NCBI GenBank assembly: GCA_004298045.1
Contig: SCRM01000007.1
Span: forward strand, 1 to 64,000
Source: Rhodanobacter sp.
GTDB lineage: Bacteria; Pseudomonadota; Gammaproteobacteria; Xanthomonadales; Rhodanobacteraceae
DNA length: 64,000 nt
Direction: 5' to 3'
Shown: positions 17,450-25,408 of the stretch, in pieces
Position numbering within the stretch: position 1 is the first letter of the stretch
Layout of the letters: each line of letters opens with the position of its first letter
Notes under the pieces: generated by a model
Told to the model about the DNA's origin: nothing
Databases searched by the model: none
The model's input: the letters and a program-made list of their open reading frames with translations, nothing else
Translations under genes and position numbers: made by a program

Positions 17450-19015
17450 TTACGCTTCGCTACCGGCATCGGCATGCGTCCAGCGGTTCCAATTGGCGCG
17501 ATCCTCGGACTGGGCAAAGTCGCCGCTGTCGGCCGGTTCGACGTGACACCAATTGACCACATCGGAAAGGCTGCTGCCGCCGCAGTTCCCCTGGAAGATC
17601 TGATTCACTGGCAAATAAGCCTGCACATACTTTTCCGGCTCGTAGTCGAACACGTCCTTGCAGCCGTCCGAGCAGAAGTGGTACTTCGTACCGCGATACA
17701 CGCTTTCACGGGACACGACACGGGTCGGATCGCTGCCCACATCGGTAAACAGCATGGGAATCTGGCAGGTCTGGCACAGCATCGGCAGGCCCGGGTTGAA
17801 CCAGCGCTTGTCCTGCTTGGCCAGCGAATCCCAATACTCGAACCGCGGGCGGTAATACTTGTCGAAGGTGTCCGGATACTTGGCGGACAGCCAATCCATT
17901 TCGTGCGGCTCCGGGATCCACGTATGCATCGCGGTGGCATGCGTGTAGTTGTAGAACGTCGCCCAGGTCTGGTGCGACAGATGGCCTTTTTCCTTGCTCG
18001 CCACTTCGTGGTACTTCGGCAGGCGGATGCCGTAGCGGGCAAGGTCTTCAAACAGCGCACCGCCGTTCTTTTCGAAGTAGATTTCCCACGCCTCCGACCA
18101 GGACATCACGCGTTTCGGCAGCATGTAATCCATCATCATCGCCACCAGCGCCAGCAGGCGATAACCGCGCCAGAACCACTTGTCGATCCAGTGCTGCACG
18201 ATCGGCAGGTTGTCCGGGTCCTGCTCGAGCAGGAACTTGACGATCTCCAGGCCCAGCGTCATGTGCCGCGACTCATCCGACTGCGCGGAGAAGCCGAACG
18301 TCACGGTCGCCATGTCGCCATTGAACGCGGCGCCGGACATGAACGGCATGAACAGCAGATTGGTCAGCACGTATTCGAAACCGAAGGAAATGGCGGTGAC
18401 GAATTCGAATGGGCCAGCCGACATCGCATCTTCGAAGAACGACTTGGGCACCGACAGGTACCACAGCCGGTCGAACATGTACGAGTTTTCGTGCAGACCG
18501 GAGAAGAACTTGTTGTAGTGGCTGATCGTGTGGATCTGGGTCTGCGCATGCCGCAGCTCGTCGATCGCCTGCATCTGGCAAGCCACGCGGGCACCCACGC
18601 CACGCAGGTTCCGGCCGGCCAAGGCATAACCGCGACTGGCCGCGTACTCAAGCGGCGACACACCCTGGAAAAACAGCTTCAACGCATTGATGTAGCGCGC
18701 GTCGGTCACATTGAACTGAGCGTTGTTTTGCTGGAACGCGTCGATAATGGCGTACAGCTTGCGTTCCTTCTCGCCCTGAAACTTCCAGTACGCATCCATG
18801 GTCAGGCGGAACGGGTCCTGCCAGCCTTCCCAGTTGTGGATCTTGATTCCCTCGAACTGGTCATAAGGAAACACCTTGTCCATCGGCTGGTAAGTGGTTT
18901 CCCACCCCAGGTCGCCGGTCATGAGGTTGTAGCGTTCCTTCAGGCTCAACTTGCGCGGTGCCGCCTTGCGGCTGGCTGCATTCGTGGCTTGGACGTCGAA
19001 AGCGGGTTTGTTCAT
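17450..19015 (-). CDS. dmpN: phenol hydroxylase P3, diiron oxygenase subunit
   Basis: Catalytic subunit that hydroxylates phenol to catechol. The 521-residue protein carries a complete carboxylate-bridged diiron site: Glu123, Glu153 and His156 (DELRHAQ), then Glu214, Glu248 and His251 (DESRHMTLG), with the same spacing as in toluene and phenol monooxygenases. The C-terminal part has a Cys cluster (LCQTCQIP and HFCSDGCKDVF), the zinc-binding YHS-like region typical of this subunit. ATG at 19015 is family-like; the longer frame overlaps dmpM. Confidence 0.97.
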   Translation of the reverse strand: MNKPAFDVQATNAASRKAAPRKLSLKERYNLMTGDLGWETTYQPMDKVFPYDQFEGIKIHNWEGWQDPFRLTMDAYWKFQGEKERKLYAIIDAFQQNNAQFNVTDARYINALKLFFQGVSPLEYAASRGYALAGRNLRGVGARVACQMQAIDELRHAQTQIHTISHYNKFFSGLHENSYMFDRLWYLSVPKSFFEDAMSAGPFEFVTAISFGFEYVLTNLLFMPFMSGAAFNGDMATVTFGFSAQSDESRHMTLGLEIVKFLLEQDPDNLPIVQHWIDKWFWRGYRLLALVAMMMDYMLPKRVMSWSEAWEIYFEKNGGALFEDLARYGIRLPKYHEVASKEKGHLSHQTWATFYNYTHATAMHTWIPEPHEMDWLSAKYPDTFDKYYRPRFEYWDSLAKQDKRWFNPGLPMLCQTCQIPMLFTDVGSDPTRVVSRESVYRGTKYHFCSDGCKDVFDYEPEKYVQAYLPVNQIFQGNCGGSSLSDVVNWCHVEPADSGDFAQSEDRANWNRWTHADAGSEA

Positions 19016-19053
19016 GACATTCACTTCGCTGCGGATATCGGATGGAGTGCGAA

Positions 19054-19329
19054 TCAACCGCGCACCAGACAGAACTCGTCGTCGCTTTCGTCGATGTTTC
19101 CCGAAAGCGAGATCAGGCTGAGTTGCAACTCGCGCAGATCCCAATCGCGCCCCAGCCGCTCGCTGACGGATTCGCGCCGCACGACCAGGCGCCCGGGGGC
19201 GTCGATCTTCACCATTGCCGGGTAGTCGATGCGCGTGGCCGCCGGGTTGTCGGCAAGGATGGCGTCGATGATGGAGCGCGCCTCGTCGGTGGCTTGCAGC
19301 GCAATGAAGACATTGTTGTTGGCGCTCAT
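19054..19329 (-). CDS. dmpM: phenol hydroxylase P2, effector protein
   Basis: Cofactor-free regulatory protein (MmoB/DmpM family) that docks on DmpN and couples electron transfer to hydroxylation. The 91-residue length and pattern NNVFIALQATDEARSIIDAIL...WDLRELQLSLISLSGNIDE are diagnostic. Its start codon overlaps the dmpL stop by four bases, indicating translational coupling. Confidence 0.95.
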   Translation of the reverse strand: MSANNNVFIALQATDEARSIIDAILADNPAATRIDYPAMVKIDAPGRLVVRRESVSERLGRDWDLRELQLSLISLSGNIDESDDEFCLVRG

Positions 19330-20363
19330 GCCGTCACCTCTTGCCTGGTGGCCGCCGCGGGCAGGTCAAGTGCGATGCCTGCGCGCTGGGCGCGGGTGGT
19401 GAGTTCGGCGGCGGCATTGGCCACGACCTCCTCGGCCTGGTCGCCGAAGGCGGCATCCGCCCACGGGCGGAGGGCCGTCACCAGCTTGGGCAACCAATGC
19501 TCGATCCAGCCCTTGAGCAGGGACGCGTTGGCCTCCGATTCGGCGACCGCGATGCGCAGGCTCGCATCCACCCAGCGCACGTTTTCCTCGTACCAGGTGC
19601 GGGCAAACTCGGTGGCCAGCGCGTAGCCGCTTGCGGCCTGCGGGAGCAGGGTCTGATCCAGACCGGTCATGGCGGTCGGGTAGACCAGGCCATCGAACAG
19701 GAAATCCTGCGCAAGCAGCACTTCGAACCAGTCGGCGGTGACGAACAGCTCTTCCATGCACTCGCGGATACCTTGCCAGCACGGGTCGTGGAGCCAGCCC
19801 TCGCGGGCCCGGTCGAGCACGCCGGTGGCGTTGCCGTCGAGCAGCAGGCCGATGCGCGTCACGTATTGCGCCAGGCCGAGGCGATCCATCGTCTGGTACT
19901 GCGCGGCCTGGGTAATCGCCGCGCCGTAGCCATAGGCCACCGAGAAGCAATTGTTCATGTTGGCGCCCCATTCGTAGTGACGCATGGGCACCAGGAACCG
20001 GGCAAGGCGCGCACGATCCTCTTCGCCGGCGTTGCGCAACATGCCGCGGCGGTCGATGAACTCGAAATTGTTTTCCTGCACGTCCTGCTGGCGCGCCCGG
20101 GTCTGCACGTACACGCCGTAGTAGTAATGACGCGGATCGCGGAACGCGTACCAGTCCTGCATCACGATGGCGGTGCGGCGCGCGTCGTAGAGCTCGTACT
20201 GGGGCTGCCACAGCGGCCGGTAGTGGAAGTTCACCGTCGGCTGCAGGTCAAACGTCGCTTCCTGGTACCGCGTGGCGGGCACGTCGCCGCCGAACCGACG
20301 CGCGAGGTGCGAGAAGGTCTGGCGAATCGGTCGAATGCCGCTGGTCTTGATGTCGACCTGCAT
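19326..20363 (-). CDS. dmpL: phenol hydroxylase P1 subunit
   Basis: Beta-type subunit of the hydroxylase, structurally like DmpN but without a metal site. The 345-residue protein has family stretches NFHYRPLWQPQYELYD, DWYAFRDPRHYYYGVYVQTRA and LRPWADAAFGD. Length near DmpL (331). Begins 46 bases after dmpK and overlaps dmpM by four bases. Confidence 0.95.
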   Translation of the reverse strand: MQVDIKTSGIRPIRQTFSHLARRFGGDVPATRYQEATFDLQPTVNFHYRPLWQPQYELYDARRTAIVMQDWYAFRDPRHYYYGVYVQTRARQQDVQENNFEFIDRRGMLRNAGEEDRARLARFLVPMRHYEWGANMNNCFSVAYGYGAAITQAAQYQTMDRLGLAQYVTRIGLLLDGNATGVLDRAREGWLHDPCWQGIRECMEELFVTADWFEVLLAQDFLFDGLVYPTAMTGLDQTLLPQAASGYALATEFARTWYEENVRWVDASLRIAVAESEANASLLKGWIEHWLPKLVTALRPWADAAFGDQAEEVVANAAAELTTRAQRAGIALDLPAAATRQEVTA

Positions 20364-20409
20364 TGCAAGGCTCCTGTGGTTGATTGCCGCCGGGGTTGGA
20401 GAAAATTGC

Positions 20410-20667
20410 TCAGCGCACCGTGCCGGGCACGCCGTATCGCCACTTCATCCGTTCGGCGTCCGCCGCGTTGGCTTCCGGCTCCGACAGGAACCGGCTGTGA
20501 TGGCGCGTGCAAAACTCGCGAAACTGCTCCGGACTGAGCACCAGTTCCACGGTCAGATCCGGGTCGTCCATGGAGAACTCGAAGCGCACAAACCGTCGAT
20601 CGATGTCGCCCAGCACCCGGACCGTCGTCCCCTGCCGGCCGGATACCACCTGACGTGATGGATTCAT
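20410..20667 (-). CDS. dmpK: phenol hydroxylase P0, assembly protein
   Basis: Small auxiliary protein that aids assembly of the active, iron-loaded hydroxylase. The 85-residue sequence contains RRFVRFEFSMDDPDLTVELVLSPEQFREFC, typical of DmpK. It is the first gene of the leftward operon, 36 bases downstream of the predicted sigma54 transcription start. Confidence 0.93.
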   Translation of the reverse strand: MNPSRQVVSGRQGTTVRVLGDIDRRFVRFEFSMDDPDLTVELVLSPEQFREFCTRHHSRFLSEPEANAADAERMKWRYGVPGTVR

Positions 20668-20714
20668 CGGATGTACTCGTTGGCGTCATCGAAAAGGTGT
20701 TGCGAGGGGCTATC

Positions 20715-20730
20715 AGCAATGCCCGTGCCA
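20715..20730 (-). promoter_or_regulatory. sigma54 (-24/-12) promoter of the phenol operon
   Basis: Reading leftward the sequence is TGGCACGGGCATTGCT, a full match to the sigma54 consensus TGGCAC-N5-TTGCW. The GG falls at about 20728 and the GC at 20716, predicting transcription start near 20704, some 37 bases before the dmpK start. A DmpR-type activator is encoded divergently, as required for sigma54 activation. Confidence 0.88.
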
Positions 20731-20762
20731 ACTATGAGGAATGGCTTCACGACAGGCTTTGC

Positions 20763-20780
20763 ATTTGATTTGGCTCAAAT
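20763..20780. promoter_or_regulatory. possible proximal DmpR-type site (inverted repeat)
   Basis: Perfect inverted repeat ATTTGA-N6-TCAAAT centred about 68 bases upstream of the predicted start. It resembles the TTGATC...GATCAA activator sites of the DmpR/XylR family but is shorter. It could be the third activator half or an unrelated AT-rich element. Confidence 0.4.
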
Positions 20781-20795
20781 TCGCCTTGCCGCAGG

Positions 20796-20811
20796 TTGAG
20801 CAAATGGTGAA
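20796..20811. promoter_or_regulatory. possible DmpR upstream activating site
   Basis: TTGAGCAAATGGTGAA matches the palindromic UAS model TTGATCAATTGATCAA at 12 of 16 positions. Centre near -100 relative to the predicted sigma54 start, 31-32 bases (three helical turns) from each neighbouring candidate. Confidence 0.55.
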
Positions 20812-20826
20812 TTGCTGCACCGCAGC

Positions 20827-20842
20827 TTGACCATTTGATGAT
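20827..20842. promoter_or_regulatory. possible distal DmpR upstream activating site
   Basis: TTGACCATTTGATGAT matches the UAS model TTGATCAATTGATCAA at 12 of 16 positions. Centre near -131. Together with the site at 20796 it gives the two-site, helically phased layout that is known for the XylR/DmpR family. Confidence 0.6.
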
Positions 20843-20941
20843 GCGGCGATGCAGTAGAGGCGTTCGACACGTCCGCTGAACGCTCCGTGAGCACGACTGG
20901 CGTAACGCGCGCCCTGTATTCCACCCATGGAGCTGCCCCCG

Positions 20942-22636
20942 ATGCCCGCCGCCATGCCATCAAGCAGCGATCTGCTCTCCTCGCTGCGGTCCATGATCCG
21001 TTTCGACTCGGAGAAGGGGCTGATCTGGCTCGACCAGAGCCGGATGCTGCTGTTGCATACCGGCGCCTTCGGCGCCCTGCGTCACGAGCTCTTCGAAAGC
21101 CTGGGCGACGAGCACGCCCGTGGGTTGCTGTTGCGCATGGGTTTTGCCTCCGGTCAGCGCGACGCCCAGCTGGCGCGCAAGCTGCTGCCGCAGGTGGCAG
21201 ACCAGGATGAAAGCTTCAACACCGGCCCGCTCCTGCACTCGCTGGAAGGCGTGGTGAAGGTCGTTACGGTCAAGCAGGATCTGGACATCCAGCGCGGTCG
21301 GTTCTACGGCGAATATCTCTGGCAGAACTCGTGGGAGTGCGAGTCACACGTGCGCGAATCCGGGTATTCGGACTCGCCGGAGTGCTGGTCGCAGATCGGC
21401 TACGCGTCGGGCTACACCAGCGCATTCATGAACCGGTTCATCGCGTTCAAGGAAGTGGAATGCACGGCGCAGGGCGACTCGTGCTGCCGCATCATCGGCA
21501 AACCGGCGGAGGAATGGAATGACCCGGATTATCTCGAATATTTTCGCCCCGATTCGATCGCGCACGAACTGCTCGATCTGAAAATGGAAGTGGAGCATCT
21601 GCGTTCGTCCCTGGCGCGCCCGCAATACGACGGCCCCTTGATCGGCGCATCGATTGGTTTCCTGGATGCCATGGCATTGCTGCACAACGCGGCGCCAAGC
21701 CAGATCAGCGTCCTCCTGCTCGGCGAGACCGGCGTCGGCAAGGAAGTTTTTGCGCACTGGCTGCACGACAACGGGACGCGCTCGCGCAAACCGTTCGTGG
21801 CCGTCAACTGCGGCGCCATCCCCGACAACCTGATCGAGGCGGAGCTGTTCGGCGTGGAGAAAGGCGCCTACACCGACGCCCAAAGTGCCCGCGCCGGACG
21901 CTTTGAGCGCGCCGACGGCGGCACGCTGTTTCTGGACGAAGTGGGCGACCTGCCGCCAAGCGCGCAGGTAAAACTGTTGCGCGCATTGCAGTCCGGCGAG
22001 ATCGAGCGGCTGGGCAGCGAAAAGACCACGGTGATCGACGTCCGGGTGGTGGCCGCCACCAACGTCGATCTCCTGAAGGCGGTACAGGAAGGGCGGTTCC
22101 GGGCTGATCTGTATTACCGCCTGGCAACCTTCCCAATTACCATTCCGCCACTGCGCGAACGGCGAGTGGACATTCCCCTGCTTGCCGAGCGGTTCATTGA
22201 GAGGTTTTCACAACCCGTGGGCAAACATACGCGCGGCCTGAGTGATCGCGCATTGCAGACACTGGTTGATTATCCGTGGCCGGGCAACATTCGCGAACTG
22301 GAAAACGTGATTGAACGCGGCGTATTGCTGACGCCGGAAAATGCCGAAATCGACGAGCATCACCTGTTTCCGCGTACCGGCGCCACACCAGCACAGCATT
22401 TGCAGGCGTCGGGCGCCATCGGCAGCGATAATGCCGGCCACGGCAAGCTGGTGGTCGAGCGCGTGCTGGAATCCGGCATTGGTTTGGAAGAGCTGGAAGA
22501 CGGCCTGCTCAACATGGCCGTGAATCGCTCGGGCGGAAACCTGACCCGCGCGGCGAAGCTGCTAGGCATCAGCCGGGCCAAACTCGCCTATCGGTTCAAG
22601 TCCTCCAAGCCGGGCGGAGAACCTTCGGCAAGCTGA
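20942..22636 (+). CDS. dmpR: phenol-responsive sigma54 activator, DmpR/MopR type
   Basis: Effector-sensing enhancer-binding protein for the divergent phenol operon. The 564-residue protein has an N-terminal XylR_N/V4R aromatic-sensing domain (about 15-215, with the zinc/phenol-pocket region ECESHVRESG...CWSQIGYASGYTS and the Cys-rich VECTAQGDSCCRI), a linker coiled coil, an AAA+ core (Walker A GETGVGKE, Walker B GGTLFLDEVGD, PWPGNIRELENVIERG) and a Fis-type helix-turn-helix at the C terminus (LTRAAKLLGISRAKLAYRF). The sigma54-contact loop reads GAYTDA (residues 308-313) rather than the general GAFTGA. ATG at 20942 is preferred because GGAG lies nine bases upstream; an in-frame ATG at 20927 has no ribosome site. 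Confidence 0.93.
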   Translation: MPAAMPSSSDLLSSLRSMIRFDSEKGLIWLDQSRMLLLHTGAFGALRHELFESLGDEHARGLLLRMGFASGQRDAQLARKLLPQVADQDESFNTGPLLHSLEGVVKVVTVKQDLDIQRGRFYGEYLWQNSWECESHVRESGYSDSPECWSQIGYASGYTSAFMNRFIAFKEVECTAQGDSCCRIIGKPAEEWNDPDYLEYFRPDSIAHELLDLKMEVEHLRSSLARPQYDGPLIGASIGFLDAMALLHNAAPSQISVLLLGETGVGKEVFAHWLHDNGTRSRKPFVAVNCGAIPDNLIEAELFGVEKGAYTDAQSARAGRFERADGGTLFLDEVGDLPPSAQVKLLRALQSGEIERLGSEKTTVIDVRVVAATNVDLLKAVQEGRFRADLYYRLATFPITIPPLRERRVDIPLLAERFIERFSQPVGKHTRGLSDRALQTLVDYPWPGNIRELENVIERGVLLTPENAEIDEHHLFPRTGATPAQHLQASGAIGSDNAGHGKLVVERVLESGIGLEELEDGLLNMAVNRSGGNLTRAAKLLGISRAKLAYRFKSSKPGGEPSAS

Positions 22637-22678
22637 AAGCCCCGATAACAGGGCGTGGCGCTTCCTCCGCTCGCCGCA

Positions 22679-23584
22679 TCAGGCCGCCAGCACGCTACCG
22701 GTAATGATGGCCAGCATGGCGACCGGATACAGGCTGGTCAGATCGAACAGGCGTGCCGCCCTTCTCCCCGCCCTGTCGCGGACGAGCCGCACCGCCGGAA
22801 CCAGGAGCAGGGCGCTGCCGGCAACCAGTACCGCCGCCGTGTAGCCCCACCCCAATGGCAGCGGCGACAGCACTGGCAAGGCCAGGCTGAGGAGGACGGT
22901 CAGCGCCAGCAGCGCCAATACGGCCCACCCCGCGACCGCGGGGCCGAACACCAACGGGATGGTGCGCGCGCCGACCCGGCGGTCTTCTTCCACATCGTTC
23001 CAGTCGGCGGGGATGTTCTGGCCGCCGATCTCCCACGCCATCAGCCAGGCCACCATCAACGCCATGCCGCCAAGCGCGGGGCGCGGCACCACGGTGAGCA
23101 CCGCGGCAATCGGCCCCAGCGCCTTCACCAGCCCGCTGAGCAGCACCCGCCAGGCGCTCACCCGCAGCAGCCGGCAATAGGCGATCTCCAGCACCGGGGC
23201 AGCCAGCACCACCACGATCAGCCAGGGGTTGAGCCATGCCGCGCCGACCAGCGCCACCAGATACCACGCGGCGAACCAAGCCACGCCGCGCCGCATGCTG
23301 AGGCGCCCCTGGGCCACCGGATGCCGCAGCGGCGAGGCTTCCACCGCATACCCCGGATTGGGGCCGGCGCCGGCAAACTTCTCCTTGTCGGTCACCACGC
23401 CCACCAGGTCGTTCAACGCATACAACGCCGTATACCCGGCCAGCGCGACCACGATCGCCACGATCAGCACCGGCCACGGCGGCAGCCGGCCCAACCACAG
23501 CAGCGCGGCAAACCCGGGCATCGCCACGTCGATCACGCTATGGCGGGAGCGCGACAGGGCCAGCAAGGGTTCGAGCGCACTCAC
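22679..23584 (-). CDS. UbiA-family prenyltransferase (EboC-like)
   Basis: A 301-residue polytopic membrane protein of the UbiA superfamily with about eight to nine hydrophobic helices. The first Asp-rich motif is NDLVGVVTD (residues 58-66): the usual NDxxDxxxD has Gly in place of the middle Asp. The second is ADWNDVEEDRRVGARTIPLV near 200. Such enzymes join a prenyl diphosphate to an acceptor. The GTG start overlaps the methyltransferase stop (GTGA). It is the last gene of a five-gene operon that also encodes a sugar-phosphate cyclase, so the acceptor may be a cyclitol-derived compound (inference). A UbiA-family gene (eboC) also accompanies a cyclase in the ebo clusters. Confidence 0.85.
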   Translation of the reverse strand: MSALEPLLALSRSRHSVIDVAMPGFAALLWLGRLPPWPVLIVAIVVALAGYTALYALNDLVGVVTDKEKFAGAGPNPGYAVEASPLRHPVAQGRLSMRRGVAWFAAWYLVALVGAAWLNPWLIVVVLAAPVLEIAYCRLLRVSAWRVLLSGLVKALGPIAAVLTVVPRPALGGMALMVAWLMAWEIGGQNIPADWNDVEEDRRVGARTIPLVFGPAVAGWAVLALLALTVLLSLALPVLSPLPLGWGYTAAVLVAGSALLLVPAVRLVRDRAGRRAARLFDLTSLYPVAMLAIITGSVLAA

Positions 23585-24291
23585 GGCTGGCGGGTGAAGC
23601 ACATCATGTAGTTGACGTCCTCGCGGCCAGGGGCCACCCGAAACCGGCGGGTGAACGGCTGGTACATGAGGCTGGCGGAAGCGTCGTGCACCAGCCCGCT
23701 CTGCGCGGCCCACGCGCGCAGTTCGTCGGGGCGAATCAGGCGGGCATATTGGTGCGTGCCGCGGGGCAGCAGACGCAACACGTACTCGCCGCCGAAAATG
23801 GCGAACAGCCACGCTTTCCAGGTTCGGTTGATGGTGGAGAAAAACACCTTGCCGCCCGGCTTCAACAGCCAGGCGCAGGCAGCCACCACGCCGGCGGGGT
23901 CGGGAACGTGCTCCAGCATCTCCATGCACGTGATGACGTCGAACGCGCGCGCCTCCTGTCGGGCCAGCACCTCGATCGTCTGCTCGGCATAGGCGATGTC
24001 GAGCGCCGCGGCGCTGGCATGCTGGCGCGCCACCTGCAGCGTCAGCGGCGATTGGTCGATACCCATCACCTGGGCACCGAGCCCCGCCAGCGCCTCGGCA
24101 AAAATGCCGCCACCGCAGCCGACGTCGAGCAACCGGGCACCGCGCAGCGGCACCCGCTCGGCCACGAATCCGACCCGCAGCGGATTGATGACATGCAGCA
24201 TGCCCATCTTGCCGTGCGGGTCCCACCAGAGGTTGGCGACCCGCTCGAATTTCTCGATCTCGAGGCGATCAACATTCGACGGTGCGTTCAT
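23581..24291 (-). CDS. UbiG-like SAM-dependent O-methyltransferase
   Basis: A 236-residue class I methyltransferase closely resembling 3-demethylubiquinone 3-O-methyltransferase (UbiG, 240 residues): FERVANLWWDPHGKMGMLHVINPLRVGFV, the SAM-binding LLDVGCGGGIFAEALA near 55, and MEMLEHVPDP with KPGGKVFFSTINRTW. The gene overlaps the cyclase gene by 23 bases and the prenyltransferase gene by four, so it is translated with them. It could be the true ubiquinone enzyme, but its position in a cyclase/prenyltransferase operon argues for a dedicated tailoring methyltransferase; this depends on whether another ubiG exists in the genome. Confidence 0.85.
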   Translation of the reverse strand: MNAPSNVDRLEIEKFERVANLWWDPHGKMGMLHVINPLRVGFVAERVPLRGARLLDVGCGGGIFAEALAGLGAQVMGIDQSPLTLQVARQHASAAALDIAYAEQTIEVLARQEARAFDVITCMEMLEHVPDPAGVVAACAWLLKPGGKVFFSTINRTWKAWLFAIFGGEYVLRLLPRGTHQYARLIRPDELRAWAAQSGLVHDASASLMYQPFTRRFRVAPGREDVNYMMCFTRQP

Positions 24292-25408
24292 GTCGCTCCT
24301 GGAACCGCGCGCGCAAAAAGGGGATGGCCGACGCCAGCTCGGCCGGGTGGATATCGTCGACAAAGGTGCATTCGCCGATGGCGGTGGGCATGGGTATCCG
24401 CTGGCGGCCATTGCGATGCAGGATGCGATCCTGCACGGCAGCCCACATCGCTTCGCCGCTGAGCAGGCCGATGTCCGGCGCCAGCCCCAGCGCGTCCACC
24501 AGCGCAAACACGCGATGGGCCGCGCCGGCCGGCAGCAGGCCGCGGCCACTGGCCACCGCCACCGAAACCAGCACATCCAGCAATACCGCTTCGCCATGCA
24601 GCAGGCGGTCCGCATGCAGGGCTTCCAGCCCGTAGCTGAAGGTGTGGCCAAAATCGACCTTGCGTGCGAGCTCGTCTTCGTACAGGTTGGGTGTCAGCTC
24701 CTGCAGCATGCCTTCCACCGCGGTATCGAGCAGGTGCTGGCCGGCGGCCGTGGCAAAGCGGGTGGCCAGGCTGTCGGCGCCCGCCACTTCGAGCGCGCGG
24801 AACAGCGCGGCATCGCGGATCACCGCCAGCTTCACGATCTCGCCCATGCCATTGCGCAAGTGGCGCATCGGCAAACTGGCCAGAAAACCCGCATCGAGCA
24901 ATACCGCGAGCGGCGGCTCGAACGCGCCGAGCCGGTTTTTCGCCCCTTCGAAATTCACGCCGCATTTGATGCCGATGGCCGCATCCACGTAGCCCATGAG
25001 CGTGGTCGGGATCTTGATATGCGGTACCCCGCGGCGATGCGTCGCCGCGAGAAACGCCACCACATCGGTCAACACGCCGCCACCGATCGCCAGGATCGGC
25101 TCATCGCGGCGATGGATCGGGAAATTTTCCAGTTGCCGGGCAAGCGCCCGCCAGGCGTAGACCGTCTTGTTGTCCTCGCCCCCGACAAACGGCACCAGCC
25201 GCGCGTCGATCCCGTGTGCTTGGAACCAGGCGCGGATGCGCTGCCCATACAGGCGTTGCACGGCGTCGTCGACCACCACGAAACGCCGCGAACCGGCGCC
25301 GCGGCCAAACTCGGCAAGCAGCGGGTTGTCACGCGCAAACAGCTGCGGCGCCTGGATGACGGCATAGTCCACCGGGCGGCTGGCGCACACCTGCCAACGC
25401 GTGGTCAT
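24269..25408 (-). CDS. sedoheptulose-7-phosphate-cyclase-like enzyme (DHQ synthase superfamily, EboD-like)
   Basis: A 379-residue sugar-phosphate cyclase. NAD-binding segment ILAIGGGVLTDVVAFLAATH starts near 105; RGVPHIKIPTTLMGYVDAAIGIK and GVNFEGAKNRLGAFEPP are the pattern of 2-epi-5-epi-valiolone synthase-type cyclases rather than of AroB. Metal ligands are present: Glu190 (NGMGEIVKLA), His255 (DFGHTFSYGLE) and His271 (LLHGEAVLLD). It should turn sedoheptulose 7-phosphate or a related sugar phosphate into a cyclitol. The ATG overlaps the LuxS-like stop (ATGA). The specific product cannot be told from sequence alone. Confidence 0.85.
   Translation of the reverse strand: MTTRWQVCASRPVDYAVIQAPQLFARDNPLLAEFGRGAGSRRFVVVDDAVQRLYGQRIRAWFQAHGIDARLVPFVGGEDNKTVYAWRALARQLENFPIHRRDEPILAIGGGVLTDVVAFLAATHRRGVPHIKIPTTLMGYVDAAIGIKCGVNFEGAKNRLGAFEPPLAVLLDAGFLASLPMRHLRNGMGEIVKLAVIRDAALFRALEVAGADSLATRFATAAGQHLLDTAVEGMLQELTPNLYEDELARKVDFGHTFSYGLEALHADRLLHGEAVLLDVLVSVAVASGRGLLPAGAAHRVFALVDALGLAPDIGLLSGEAMWAAVQDRILHRNGRQRIPMPTAIGECTFVDDIHPAELASAIPFLRARFQERHERTVEC

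Noticed and set aside
20713-20994. 93-codon minus-strand frame with two CxxC pairs, upstream of dmpK
   Set aside because: It covers the sigma54 promoter and all activator sites and has no ribosome site that fits; kept only as a low-interest observation.
22637-22678. GCCCC...GGGC pairing between dmpR and the UbiA-like gene as a terminator
   Set aside because: Short stem and no T-run in either direction.
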